From NCBI GenBank assembly GCA_013286565.1, contig JABDFM010000010.1:1-62615 (forward strand): DNA of 62,615 nt, written 5' to 3'. The notes beneath the pieces are model-generated. The model saw only the letters and a list, made by a program, of their open reading frames with translations, was not told where the DNA came from and did no database searches. The position numbers and the translations under genes are program-made. The stretch comes from Bacteroidota bacterium. Its GTDB lineage: Bacteria; Bacteroidota; Bacteroidia; Sphingobacteriales; Sphingobacteriaceae. This document shows, piece after piece, positions 7,312 to 16,947 of the stretch (the first letter of the stretch is position 1; the number at the start of each line of letters is the position of its first letter).

Positions 7312-8550
7312 TTAAAGTTTTATAAACTCAACCCTCCTGTTATTTGCTTTTCCCTCGAGCGTGGCATTGTCTGAAATTGGTTTAGTATCTCCAAAGCCTT
7401 TTGATGTTAACCGTGAGGCATCGACACCCATCACAACAAACTGCGCTACTACAGCGTCGGCACGTTGCTGTGATAGCGTAAGGTTATGCGGGCTGGTACC
7501 GGTGTTATCAGTATGACCGTCAACCTCAAACTTAATATCCGGGTTATCTTTCATCACCCGTACTATCATATTAATGGTACCCATGCTTTCGGGTTTGATG
7601 GTGGCTTTATCAATGTCGAAATTGATGCCATGGGTTACTATTTTAGCATCAGTGAATTTTTGCCCGGTCATATACATCTGTGCGCCATCGGCTATTTTGA
7701 AGTTTTTGAAGATAATGGGCTTGCTTTGGTCTCCTGCGCCTTGAACAATAACATAAGCAGGCGACAGCCCGTTGCAATGCGGTACAAGTAGTACACGATA
7801 TTTGTCCACATAAACTTTCATCTGATCATTTTTATAAGTTATGCCGATATGGTGCCATTTATTGGCGAAATTATCATTAGCAATATCGGCAGGCAGGTTT
7901 CCGGCAAAGTCGGTTGTCTTATCGGTACTTGCAATATATCCCGACCAGCTTGCACTTGCCTTTCCTACCTGTATCCAGAGATGGCCGCCTCTGTTCGCGT
8001 CCTCAATGTCAATGATTGGGGCGTAACCGCCATTAGCATACAGGTCATATTCTATAGAGAAATTTTGGGTGAGATAAGAATTGTTTTTCATCAGTGGCTG
8101 TAAAACGGCATAATTGCCATCGGTTACAAAAAAAGCTTTGTCCGTACCTTGCATATTAAGGATGGCTTGTCCTTTTTTCAGGTCCCAATGTGTTGGGAAT
8201 TCCCCGCTCTGGTCGTCTGTAAATTCATCCTCGAACAAAACGTTATTGCCAGGCACAAAATCATAGTTTTGATAAGATGTTAAAACAGCCTGCGGACCCT
8301 GAGTTGCAGTGGCAGCCGTTGCAGTTGCTGCTGTGGCTGAAGGCACAGCGCTATTAACATGATTGTTTTGCGTTGTATCTTTTACATCCTTTTTTTTCTT
8401 TTTGAACAAGCCGTTGAGCGAGGACCCTGCTTTGTTCAAGCTGTTATTGATGCTATTGTTTACACCTGAATTAGATGTCTGGCCAACCCCCCGCTCAGCA
8501 ACGAGGAGAAATGGAAGAACAAGGCCAGCCAGTAGTATTATTTTTTTCAT
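7312..8550 (-). CDS. OmpA-family protein with LamG-like domain; first gene of the paralogue operon
   Basis: 412 residues. Signal peptide to about residue 23. A low-complexity Asn/Ser and Ala/Thr linker with KKKKKDVKD follows (about 25-88). Residues about 95-290 form a jelly-roll/LamG-type domain (LFEDEFTDDQSGEFPTHW, WHHIGITYKNDQMKVYVD). Residues about 295-412 form an OmpA domain (INFDIDKATIKPES, VDGHTDNTG, LSQQRADAV, NRRVEFI) that binds peptidoglycan. It would tether a ligand-binding domain to the cell wall. All six small exported paralogues follow in the same direction with 30-41 bp gaps (one start within an overlap), which suggests they work with it in the periplasm. Confidence 0.8.
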   Translation of the reverse strand: MKKIILLAGLVLPFLLVAERGVGQTSNSGVNNSINNSLNKAGSSLNGLFKKKKKDVKDTTQNNHVNSAVPSATAATATAATATQGPQAVLTSYQNYDFVPGNNVLFEDEFTDDQSGEFPTHWDLKKGQAILNMQGTDKAFFVTDGNYAVLQPLMKNNSYLTQNFSIEYDLYANGGYAPIIDIEDANRGGHLWIQVGKASASWSGYIASTDKTTDFAGNLPADIANDNFANKWHHIGITYKNDQMKVYVDKYRVLLVPHCNGLSPAYVIVQGAGDQSKPIIFKNFKIADGAQMYMTGQKFTDAKIVTHGINFDIDKATIKPESMGTINMIVRVMKDNPDIKFEVDGHTDNTGTSPHNLTLSQQRADAVVAQFVVMGVDASRLTSKGFGDTKPISDNATLEGKANNRRVEFIKL

Positions 8551-8598
8551 GGCTAATAGGATTTTTAATAAAGTGACGAAGAATGCCCAAAACTTTCA

Positions 8599-8616
8599 AT
8601 GGGATATTTGTCCCAT
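8599..8616. promoter_or_regulatory. candidate operator upstream of the OmpA/paralogue operon
   Basis: The palindrome ATGGGA-TATTTG-TCCCAT lies about 50 bp before the start codon at 8550, in a 116-bp gap after the NarL-type regulator gene. A weaker relative, ATAGGACATTTATTCTAT, is at 9337-9354. NarL-type regulators bind short inverted repeats, so this is a reasonable target for the product of 8667-9302. Confidence 0.35.
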
Positions 8617-8666
8617 ATTTTTATGACGGAATGCAGTGATAATCAGCAATAAAGAAGTGCAGCGAC

Positions 8667-9302
8667 TTATTTGTGCTTTTGAGAATTGAGGATCTTGGCT
8701 ACAGCCTGTGATTTGGAGTGGACGTGCAATTTTTCGTAAATGCTGGAAATGTGCTTTCGGATGGTGTGTACGCTGAGATAATATTTATCTGCTATTTTTT
8801 TATAGCTCAGGCCATCCACCAGGGCAAATAGTATTTCTTTTTCGCGCGTAGTAAGTTGGAAATCTTCTTCCTTAAGCGGCGAACCCGATTGGAAGTAATG
8901 TACAACCTTCCTTGCTACTAAGGGGCTCATTGGCGAACCACCCTGGTGCAAGTCACGGATAGCGTCAATAATTTCCTGAGGGCGTGTTTTCTTTAACAGG
9001 TAACCCGAAGCGCCTTCCCTGATGGCCTCAAATATCTTATCATCATCTTCAAATACTGTGAACATCAGTATCTGCATATTATCAAAATTATTTTTGAGCG
9101 TACGCACACCTTCAATACCCGAAATATCCGGCAAGCCTATATCCATGAGAACGATATCCGGCTGGGCTTTCTGGAAAGTACTGACCACATTGAGCAGGTT
9201 TTTGATCGAAGCCACGCAAACGATATCTTCCGTTTGCTCAAACAGCTGTTCCATACTCTTTCTGAGGATCTGGTTATCTTCGACGATAGCTACCTTGATC
9301 AT
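8667..9302 (-). CDS. NarL/FixJ-type response regulator
   Basis: 211 residues. The receiver domain is 1-120 with the acidic pair at E8/D9, phosphoacceptor D54 (IVLMDIGLPDISG), and the conserved Thr/Lys region (FTVFEDDD, LLKKTRP). The LuxR-type helix-turn-helix is at about 148-205 (LTTREKEILFALVDGLSYKK, LSVHTIRKHISSIYEKL). It follows the propeller sensor kinase by 43 bp on the same strand and precedes the OmpA/paralogue operon. It is probably the kinase's partner and the activator of that operon; the latter is inferred from position. Confidence 0.85.
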   Translation of the reverse strand: MIKVAIVEDNQILRKSMEQLFEQTEDIVCVASIKNLLNVVSTFQKAQPDIVLMDIGLPDISGIEGVRTLKNNFDNMQILMFTVFEDDDKIFEAIREGASGYLLKKTRPQEIIDAIRDLHQGGSPMSPLVARKVVHYFQSGSPLKEEDFQLTTREKEILFALVDGLSYKKIADKYYLSVHTIRKHISSIYEKLHVHSKSQAVAKILNSQKHK

Positions 9303-9345
9303 AGCGTAAATCTCAACAATATTTAAAGGGCTTTCTATAGGACAT

Positions 9346-12246
9346 TTATTCTATTTCTACTGATAATATTACCTGCGTTCCCTTGCCAGGCGCTGATGTG
9401 ATCAGAAGGGTGCCACGCATCGCATCTGTGCGTTTTTGCATATTGAGCAAACCATTGCCCGGCTGAATACATTTTATATCAAAGCCCTGCCCGTTATCTG
9501 CCACCTCAATTTTGAGCAGGCCACTTGTATATTCGGTATTGATGCATACAATGGTACAATCAGAGTATTTGATCAGGTTGTTGATAGCCTCCTTTAGTAT
9601 AAGATAAATATGCTGCCTGCGCTGCATATCCAATTTTACTTCTTTAACCCGGTCAGGAACGTTAACCTCATAATCAATATCTTTCGCTTCAAGTACTGTG
9701 GATGCAAATTGCTGTATCCTGATGAGCAGGTTACCAACTGTGTCGTTCCGGGAACTGATGCTCCAAACAATATCGTCCATTTTCTCCATCAGCTGATGAC
9801 ATCGCTCATTGATCTCACCCAATATCCGCTTGGATGTTTGTTCCTTCTCTCTTGCTGCAACTTCGCTTAATATTGAAATTGAGCTGAGGGTTGAACCAAT
9901 ATCATCGTGCAGATCGGTTGATATTTTATTCCGCAACAACTCCAGTGCAAGCATTTTACTTAATTTATATCGGTAGGCGCTGTATGCCGTAAATATTATA
10001 ATTACCGCCATCAGCAATATAAACCACCATGTTTGCCAAAACGGGGGCCTTATTATAAAATGAAAAAGAGCGGGGTGACGGCTCCATACCCCATCTGCAT
10101 TTTCGGCTGCAACTTTAAATGTATAATCGCCCGGTTTCAGGTTGTAGGCTATATCGTTATGTTCAGTTAATGGGCTCCACTCATTATCCTGCCCACTCAA
10201 AATATAATGATACCTAACACTTTCGGGGTTTTTCAAACTGATCCCGGCAAATTCAAAGGAGATAAAATGCTGATCATAGGTTAAGGAAATGTTCCCTGTA
10301 TTAGCAGCATAGGGATCGATCGAGAATTTTTTTAGCCCCTGGATATCTATGCGCGTAAAATATATGGGAGGAGAAACTGTGTCCTTCCTGATATTGCCCG
10401 GCATCCACTTCAACACACCTTCATTGGTGCCAATATAAAAAACACCGCCTTCCTTTAAAATACAGTTGGCTTCCCTGTTTATATTGTCATTGTTTATTTT
10501 AATCTGTTTTATAAAAGGGTTTTTATAATCGCCCCAAACTATACTGATACCATTATTGGTAGCAAGGTATAATTTATCGTCAGCATCGCAATAGATATCC
10601 TTTATCCAGTTCCCATTTAGGCCATTTTGTGTATTTATATGCGCCAACAGCTTATCGTGATTTAGTGAGAATACGAAAATTCCATTTGTGCGCGTGCCCC
10701 AAATAATGTTGCCATTTCTATCTATAGCGCTGCTTCTTATCCGCATATCGCTGTACCTGGTGGTTGTTGTGCTATGTTCCTTTACCTTTAAAAGCGTATC
10801 ATTTTTAATCGTATATTTTACTATACCCTTCTCCCGGTATCCCACCCATACGTACTTATTTCCGGGATGTATCGCAGTTATCATTTCATTAGCAGGATAA
10901 TCGACTTTTAAAGGCTTTAATACATTGCCTTCATCCATCCATATATGTCCGTTGATATCACCGAACCACAGATGCCCTTCCTTGTCAGTGCCAATCGCCG
11001 TTGACTGGATATTGAATTCTTTTTTTATTGAATTGCCATCAGCTTTCAACACCCCTATAGTTGTGCCTGCTAAAAACGAACCGTCCTTATTTTTGTGAAG
11101 CCATGTTACATACCCGATTGATTGCTTATCTATGTTACTGTAAAAAGAGTACCGCGAGTTCTTTTTAAGCACCATCCCATTTACAGTACCTATCCATAAG
11201 TTGTTTTGCCGGTCTGTAATTAGGGATGATACAGGCTCTTCATTTCTGCCATTTTTGAGGGTATTAAACTCATAATATTCATCGCCAAGCATACTTATTC
11301 CCTTCCGGTTTGCAAACCATACCAGGCCCGCATTGTCGCAATATATCTGCTGAATATTTTCGGGCAGTCCATTGCCGGAAGTGTATTGGGTTATCTCCCC
11401 ATTTTTTATTTTAAATACGGTATCGGTTAATGCCCATATTGTGCCATTATCAGTAAATGTCCATACGGTTCCATCCTTGTCTGCTGTAACGTCCCTTATA
11501 GGTTTATTAGCCAAATAGACTTTGGGGGTCTGGGAAAACGATTGAACGCCCATATTATCATAGGATAATAATTTTTGGTTTGTAATTGCCCATAATTGCT
11601 TTTTAGTTATTAATACTTTGCCCACTAGCTGATCTTTTAAAGCATGACCTGTCAACTTAAATTTTCCGTTATCATAGCGGTAGAAAAAAATACCATCATC
11701 CGTGCTAAACAGTATAGTTTCGTCGGCTAATTGCGTAACATCATTTGTTGATCTTTTTAAAGAGGGATTGGGTGGATCGAATATTGAAAATTTGTGCCCA
11801 TCGAACAAATAAGCAGAATTATCGCTAACCACCACATATTTGCTGGCGGATACCTGTATCATGTTTGATATGGAATTTTCCGCAGCATTATGCAGCAGTG
11901 TATCAACAAGATAATTGGTAAACCGGCCATTTTTATATTTGTATATGCCGTTAAAAAAAGTGAGTGTCCAGATGCTGCCGTCCCTGTCTTTATAAAAGCC
12001 ATTTACAAAGAGCTGACCAATATTTGTTTTTATTTGCGGCTGGTAGAACCTTTTCCCGTCGAACCAACTGATCCCAAAGTCGGTGCCTACCCAAAGCAAT
12101 CCACGGTCATCCCTGATCACCGCCTGTACGTTATTGTCGATTAAGCCATCCTTGATCCCGTAGTTCTTAAACGGAATGATCTGTGCCTGCACACCAATAT
12201 CAATGCACAGCAAAAGAACAATAACGTAAATGAATGATCTTAACAT
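9346..12246 (-). CDS. propeller sensor histidine kinase (Reg_prop / Y_Y_Y / HisKA_3)
   Basis: 966 residues. Signal peptide 1-21. A large periplasmic region carries two-component-regulator propeller repeats (GLLWVGTDFGISWF, NLWIGTVNGMV, HLWFGDING, NIIWGTRTNGIFVF), forming two seven-bladed propellers by family precedent. A Y_Y_Y domain follows at about 680-745 (YHYILSGQDNEWSPL, NLKPGDYTFKVAAENADGVW), one transmembrane helix at about 753-775, a HisKA_3 phosphoacceptor (ISTDLHDDIGSTLSS, His in DLHDD) and a HATPase domain (NNLIKYSD, DNGQGFD, GNGLLNMQKR). In Bacteroidota such sensors often detect glycan fragments. It is tandem with the regulator at 8667-9302. Confidence 0.85.
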   Translation of the reverse strand: MLRSFIYVIVLLLCIDIGVQAQIIPFKNYGIKDGLIDNNVQAVIRDDRGLLWVGTDFGISWFDGKRFYQPQIKTNIGQLFVNGFYKDRDGSIWTLTFFNGIYKYKNGRFTNYLVDTLLHNAAENSISNMIQVSASKYVVVSDNSAYLFDGHKFSIFDPPNPSLKRSTNDVTQLADETILFSTDDGIFFYRYDNGKFKLTGHALKDQLVGKVLITKKQLWAITNQKLLSYDNMGVQSFSQTPKVYLANKPIRDVTADKDGTVWTFTDNGTIWALTDTVFKIKNGEITQYTSGNGLPENIQQIYCDNAGLVWFANRKGISMLGDEYYEFNTLKNGRNEEPVSSLITDRQNNLWIGTVNGMVLKKNSRYSFYSNIDKQSIGYVTWLHKNKDGSFLAGTTIGVLKADGNSIKKEFNIQSTAIGTDKEGHLWFGDINGHIWMDEGNVLKPLKVDYPANEMITAIHPGNKYVWVGYREKGIVKYTIKNDTLLKVKEHSTTTTRYSDMRIRSSAIDRNGNIIWGTRTNGIFVFSLNHDKLLAHINTQNGLNGNWIKDIYCDADDKLYLATNNGISIVWGDYKNPFIKQIKINNDNINREANCILKEGGVFYIGTNEGVLKWMPGNIRKDTVSPPIYFTRIDIQGLKKFSIDPYAANTGNISLTYDQHFISFEFAGISLKNPESVRYHYILSGQDNEWSPLTEHNDIAYNLKPGDYTFKVAAENADGVWSRHPALFHFIIRPPFWQTWWFILLMAVIIIFTAYSAYRYKLSKMLALELLRNKISTDLHDDIGSTLSSISILSEVAAREKEQTSKRILGEINERCHQLMEKMDDIVWSISSRNDTVGNLLIRIQQFASTVLEAKDIDYEVNVPDRVKEVKLDMQRRQHIYLILKEAINNLIKYSDCTIVCINTEYTSGLLKIEVADNGQGFDIKCIQPGNGLLNMQKRTDAMRGTLLITSAPGKGTQVILSVEIE

Positions 12247-12396
12247 TTATTGTAAATATAATTGATAATCAAATAGATTCAACAACTTAAACATCAAGAG
12301 TCAGGCATTATTTGACGATAAATTTCGTTAAATAACTTAGATGCTGAATAGGGTTCGAGCCCTTACGAAGATAGCTTTGTGATAATTATCTAAATT

Positions 12397-12783
12397 TTAA
12401 ACAATTGATTCTACCAACAGCTGATTTCCCTTCTTGTCATAGTAAGAGATGGTTGCAACATTAATATCTACTGTCCACTTTTCTATGCCGCTTTCAGCTA
12501 AACCGCGAGACATCGTCATATAATCAGTTTTTCTTTCTCCGTGTAAAGAGAGATGTAGCAGGAAGCTTTCTTTGTCACCATTGTCCGCAATGAGCAATTT
12601 TTCATGAACAGGGCCTGATTCAATATGGTATCCCTCTGCGCCAAAGTATTGAGAGTGCCCGTCAGTCAAATAAGAGTCATACTTTTCAACACCCAGCAAC
12701 TTAAGCGCTGTTACATAGCTCAAAAAGTCCTTCATTGTACCCAGCTTTTCGTGTACATCATTTATCTGTTCGATAGTAAACAT
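12397..12783 (-). CDS. DUF1398 family protein
   Basis: 128 residues, the usual full length. Matches DUF1398 (YbcV-like) proteins in MFTIEQINDVHEKLG, LKLLGVEKYDSYLTDGHSQY and ESGIEKWTVDINVATISYYD. Cytosolic, with no signal peptide. The family has a small alpha/beta fold and no assigned reaction. The gene is monocistronic; on the minus strand TATTTTTG about 40 bp upstream of the start fits a Bacteroidota -7 box. Confidence 0.75.
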   Translation of the reverse strand: MFTIEQINDVHEKLGTMKDFLSYVTALKLLGVEKYDSYLTDGHSQYFGAEGYHIESGPVHEKLLIADNGDKESFLLHLSLHGERKTDYMTMSRGLAESGIEKWTVDINVATISYYDKKGNQLLVESIV

Positions 12784-12912
12784 ATCCGTAGTATATCTTT
12801 GTTCGAAGTAAACTTAAACAACAAAAATACCAAACAAAATATTGAGTCGTAATACTACGGACAGCTTGAGTGAGTTGTGGCGCGGTGATAATATCGACCA
12901 CAAACTTAAGGT

Positions 12913-15900
12913 TTATAACTTCACAAATTTGATTTGCCCAACCAGGTTTTTGTCTTTATTGTTAACCACTCGTATCACATAATCTCCTGGCACTAAGTTC
13001 CCTATACTACTTTGCCACTCTGGCTGTGCAACTGTAGCTTGTTTTACCGGAATTCCTAAACTATTGGTAACAACTATGCTATAGGCAGCAGTTGCTGTGG
13101 GTTGTCCAACAATCGTTAAATTAATAGTACTTCTTGCCGGATTAGGATAAACGCTGATCAAATTGTTCGCTAATGTGCCGCTGCTTGCTGCATACATTAC
13201 CACAACTGGTTGCGTATAAGTTATTACCGAATTAAGATCTTCCTGTTTCAAACGGTAAAGGTTTTCTCCGTTCAAAGGATTTCTATCCACGAGGCTATAG
13301 GTACCCAGGCCGCTGCCTGTAAGCCCTCCTATTACCTCGAATGTTTTTCCGCCATCCGTGCTTCGTTCAACCGTAAAATTGGTGTAGTTCTGCTCATTTT
13401 CCGTATTCCATATCGCCTGTACTCCCGAGCCTGTTGTCAGTTTAATTGCTGTAAAATCCAACAACCGGTAAGCATAAGCCTGATTTTGACGAATAATAAG
13501 CTTAAAGCGTTTGCTGCCGCAGGTAGTGGTATCGTTAACGAAAACATTGAAATTGTAGGTTGAATTGTGCCGCATATCCAGCGAGTCCTTTTTATAGGCA
13601 TCCATCAGCCATATATCATAAAGCTCAGGTATCTCCTTAATATCAACCATGTTTAAACTATAAATACCATCCGCTTTGGCATTTATTTTTAAGCCCACCA
13701 CCTGTGCTTGTTGTTTAGGCAATGGCAACTGGTTGATCGCTAAACTAATGTTATCAGCTGAAAGGCTTGCCAGGCTTACCTGTCCCTGACCGGTTAGATA
13801 GATGGCATCTTCATTTTGATCATAAGCTGCTTTGGCTGTGCTGTTAAAACGGATAAAGATCTCATCGGTATTAACAGAGTCTTTTAACATGCGCAAGCGG
13901 AGCATCTGGTTGGAGGCCTGGGCAAGCGGTTGACTGTCCATAAGCAGGGACGGCCCCGTAACCTGGGTGTTTACTTTCGCGGTTTCATTGAAGGTCAACT
14001 GGGCGGAAGTACTGGTTGCTTTTACAAAAAAACCCTGCCCGCTGGCAATAATATTGGTGACATTGTTAGTACCAACACCACCTGTCCCGACTTGATAAAC
14101 ACCGTAATTTTCACTCACCGGGTTAAGTGCATACATAAATTGAGTAAGACTCGGGCCGTAAAGGCCAGCGGTACTGACTGTAGTACTGAACGTATCCCAG
14201 TTTATCGAGCTTGCATAGGGGTTCCCCATCAAATTAAAACCCCTTACTGTACTATTCGCACTGGTGGTGGTGTATCCCAAATTTGAGGAACCGGGTGTGT
14301 ACCAATCTATAACAGTGATGGCGCCTGCATTTAATGTCCCTGTTGCCGTTAATGTAGTTGCAATAGGAATGGTAGTAGTTATATAAGGGTTAACTGTAGC
14401 TCTGCTGCCCCTAAAAAAGAACAAATAACCATTACCTATTGGGATATTAAATGTTCCGGCATCACCATCAATAAGATAGTTAGGTGATGAACTGATTGTA
14501 TTGATCCCTCTGAAATTACTGTTTATATAGGTGGTATAAAGGGGTGCCAGATTTTCGCGGAACAGGTATAAAGTGGGATTACCGGCCTTGTCAAAACCGC
14601 CACCGGTGCCGCCAGTGCCAGTCAGAAAAGTAGAATTAATCAAATAATTTATGCTATAATCACCACTTCCCTGTGTAACCTGCGACGAAAGCAATCTATA
14701 GCTCCGATGACCTGCCCCGCCGGTTATATACCGTTGCACATTTACATTGCCCGTTATGCTTGCCCCTGCCGGTATGGCTGCAACTGTGGCCGAACCGCTT
14801 GCATCTGAGTTTAACGTCAAATAGCCGCCTGCTGCAAGGGATGTGCTGCTGCCCATAGTGAGCACCCCGGTACTGGATACCGAAAAATTTCCTGAGTTAA
14901 TCGTTTTACTACCACCGCTGTTAAATGTAACGAAATTGAATTGGGTGCCATTACCTGAATCGTTTAGTGTTTCGGCAGTGGAGCCGTTAAAAGTAACCAT
15001 GCCGGTTGAAGCGGTAAAAGTACCGGTATTGGTATAATTACCTGCGACATTTAAAGCGCCTGAACCCAAAGTAAGTGTACCTCCATTCGCTACGTCTACA
15101 CCGACGGTAATACTACCGCTTCCCTGCTTCAACGTAGTGCCACTGTTTGTAGTTAAATTTCCTCCAACTGTAACTGTCGGGTTGTTGGTAGCAAAATCCA
15201 CCGTTTCGGTACTTGCAGCTGCCAGAGTAAGGTTGTTGCCTACCGTTAAATTACCACCGTCTGCTTTTTTTGTAAGAGAACCCGAAAATATAAGATTTTG
15301 ATATACATCAGGGCTTGTATTTAGCGCTGCAGTTGTATTAGTGTAAACTTCCTGGTTGGTTGCCCCGTTGTAATAAACTGTACTTGTGCCAGTCCCCCCC
15401 GTATTATTATAAAAATCGATTGTTCCTGCAACGCTTGCCGTATTTATCGCTGCAGCATTAGTAAGTTGCAAAACCGGGCTTAGGGACGAACCCGAAGGCA
15501 TATCAACGCTAAAAGTTGGCGTGGCAAATGTAGTTGGAAAAAGCCCGCTGTTTGTATTGGCAGTTAATATGGTGCCATCGATCACGGTTGTACCACCCTG
15601 TACCGAAAAAGTAGCGTTATTATAGGCGAACCCCAGAAAAAGAACCCCAAAGGTGGTAGAATTAACTGCAACATTACCAGTAATGTGAAAATTGGAGATA
15701 GTTGAAACTAAATTGAGATTATTAGTTGTGAAAAGAGATAGAAATACGCTGTTATTCCCTACATTCACTGAAGCACAGGTTATTGAGCCGGCTCCGGCAA
15801 GCGTTGTTGTCAAGGTTCCAGAACCCGTTAAAAATGCGTTGCTTGGATTTTGAGTAATACTCCCTGTTACTGCAAGTGTAGATCCGCTATTTACAGTGAG

Positions 15901-16164
15901 CGTAATGTTTTTTGTGACCCCAAAAGTAAGGCTGCCAATGGTTGTGATTGTTCCGGAGTTTAAAGTTGGCTGATTGGTAAAAGCAACAACACCTATCTGA
16001 ACAGCATCACCGGGTGCAGGAACCGTGGCAGGACTCCAGTTAGTGGCGGTGCCCCAGTCTATGCTGGTTGTGCCTTTCCAATCGATAGTTGCTGCGTAAA
16101 TTTTTGATGAATTTAAAGACTGCAAAATACAGATGAGGCAAAGCGTTTTTAATATATTTCTCAT
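12913..16164 (-). CDS. large beta-strand-repeat surface protein with T9SS type A sorting domain
   Basis: 1083 residues. The signal peptide ends SSKIYA. Residues about 25-460 are Ser/Thr/Gly/Asn-rich repeats typical of a right-handed beta-helix (several GSGTLTT, GNNLTLAAAST and LTLGSGALNVAGN units). A conserved region of about 470-900 and a beta-sandwich (FTVERSTDGGKTFEVIG) follow. The last 80 residues are a type IX sorting domain (ISVYPNPARSTINL, GDYVIRVV, KFVKL). The protein should cross the outer membrane by T9SS and be attached to the surface or released, with an adhesin-like or structural role inferred. It is a single gene; the 635-bp gap upstream holds a long-spaced promoter region and the duplicated element at 16329-16446. 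Confidence 0.8.
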   Translation of the reverse strand: MRNILKTLCLICILQSLNSSKIYAATIDWKGTTSIDWGTATNWSPATVPAPGDAVQIGVVAFTNQPTLNSGTITTIGSLTFGVTKNITLTVNSGSTLAVTGSITQNPSNAFLTGSGTLTTTLAGAGSITCASVNVGNNSVFLSLFTTNNLNLVSTISNFHITGNVAVNSTTFGVLFLGFAYNNATFSVQGGTTVIDGTILTANTNSGLFPTTFATPTFSVDMPSGSSLSPVLQLTNAAAINTASVAGTIDFYNNTGGTGTSTVYYNGATNQEVYTNTTAALNTSPDVYQNLIFSGSLTKKADGGNLTVGNNLTLAAASTETVDFATNNPTVTVGGNLTTNSGTTLKQGSGSITVGVDVANGGTLTLGSGALNVAGNYTNTGTFTASTGMVTFNGSTAETLNDSGNGTQFNFVTFNSGGSKTINSGNFSVSSTGVLTMGSSTSLAAGGYLTLNSDASGSATVAAIPAGASITGNVNVQRYITGGAGHRSYRLLSSQVTQGSGDYSINYLINSTFLTGTGGTGGGFDKAGNPTLYLFRENLAPLYTTYINSNFRGINTISSSPNYLIDGDAGTFNIPIGNGYLFFFRGSRATVNPYITTTIPIATTLTATGTLNAGAITVIDWYTPGSSNLGYTTTSANSTVRGFNLMGNPYASSINWDTFSTTVSTAGLYGPSLTQFMYALNPVSENYGVYQVGTGGVGTNNVTNIIASGQGFFVKATSTSAQLTFNETAKVNTQVTGPSLLMDSQPLAQASNQMLRLRMLKDSVNTDEIFIRFNSTAKAAYDQNEDAIYLTGQGQVSLASLSADNISLAINQLPLPKQQAQVVGLKINAKADGIYSLNMVDIKEIPELYDIWLMDAYKKDSLDMRHNSTYNFNVFVNDTTTCGSKRFKLIIRQNQAYAYRLLDFTAIKLTTGSGVQAIWNTENEQNYTNFTVERSTDGGKTFEVIGGLTGSGLGTYSLVDRNPLNGENLYRLKQEDLNSVITYTQPVVVMYAASSGTLANNLISVYPNPARSTINLTIVGQPTATAAYSIVVTNSLGIPVKQATVAQPEWQSSIGNLVPGDYVIRVVNNKDKNLVGQIKFVKL

Positions 16165-16328
16165 GCACCTGTAATTTTGGGGTTATTCAATCTCACTCAT
16201 CTTAAATAGTTAAGTATACGTTATCCATCTTAAAAGGTTTAATATTTTCCTTAAAATTGTTTAATATTTAATATGAGTTTTAATATTAAGCAATTTTAAG
16301 GAAATGCCTGTACAAATAATGAGGTACG

Positions 16329-16446
16329 GCATGGTAGTGTTGCATGCTAAAAAGCACAAAAAGAGGCTGTTTGTTATAGCAGAACCGGGTATATACAAAT
16401 TTACGCAACCTATTTGATTAATGTACTGACCCTGTTTTGTCAGTAC
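16329..16446 (+). promoter_or_regulatory. duplicated non-coding element, copy 2
   Basis: Related over its length to 2575-2690. It starts GCATGGTAGTGTTG, has the core CAGAACCGGGTATATACAAA and ends in GTACTGAC-CCTGTTTT-GTCAGTAC (16423-16446). It is in the gap between the T9SS gene (minus) and the His-rich peptide gene (plus), 354 bp upstream of the latter. The rest of the 16165-16799 gap is AT-rich and shows no gene. Confidence 0.6.
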
Positions 16447-16799
16447 ATTAATAGTTAAATTTTTTAACTATTAATACCATTTCAGTCCGCGGAATCCCTT
16501 TGAAATGTGTTCCACCGTAAAAAATGGAATGCCCTGCATAATAGTACTACGGGCTAAAAAATAGGCATTGTTATAAACCCGTCAGGGCCATCGTTTATTT
16601 GTATTAATTCTGTTACTATTTTTTTCTTTTAAATAGACTCTCCTATTACAAAAACCACCAGTTAATAGCTGTTTGGAGTGAATAAATGACGTTTTTTATG
16701 ATATCGAAACGGGTAAGGTTTCATCGCTGTTGAATAATAATATTTTGATAAATCAGTTTAAAAAGTGAAATTGAAATTGATTTAAATAACCTATAAATT

Positions 16800-16937
16800 A
16801 TGAAAGCATTAAAAGTATTAGTAATCATTCTATTGGCAACTTTTAGTTTCCAGGCGGTAAACGCGCAAAGTAAGCACTATCATAAATCGTTTAAAAGGCA
16901 CCACATGATGCATCATCGTCACGCTGTGAGACACTAA
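16800..16937 (+). CDS. small exported His-rich peptide
   Basis: 45 codons starting ATG AAA GCA. The N-terminus (MKALKVLVIILLATFSFQAV, then NAQ) is a clear signal peptide. The 20-odd mature residues are extremely His-rich and basic (SKHYHKSFKRHHMMHHRH), with ten His. A perfect intrinsic terminator follows 10 bp after the stop, which supports a real short transcription unit. Metal (Cu/Zn/Ni) binding is plausible from composition but unproven. Confidence 0.65.
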   Translation: MKALKVLVIILLATFSFQAVNAQSKHYHKSFKRHHMMHHRHAVRH

Positions 16938-16947
16938 GACTTTCAGC

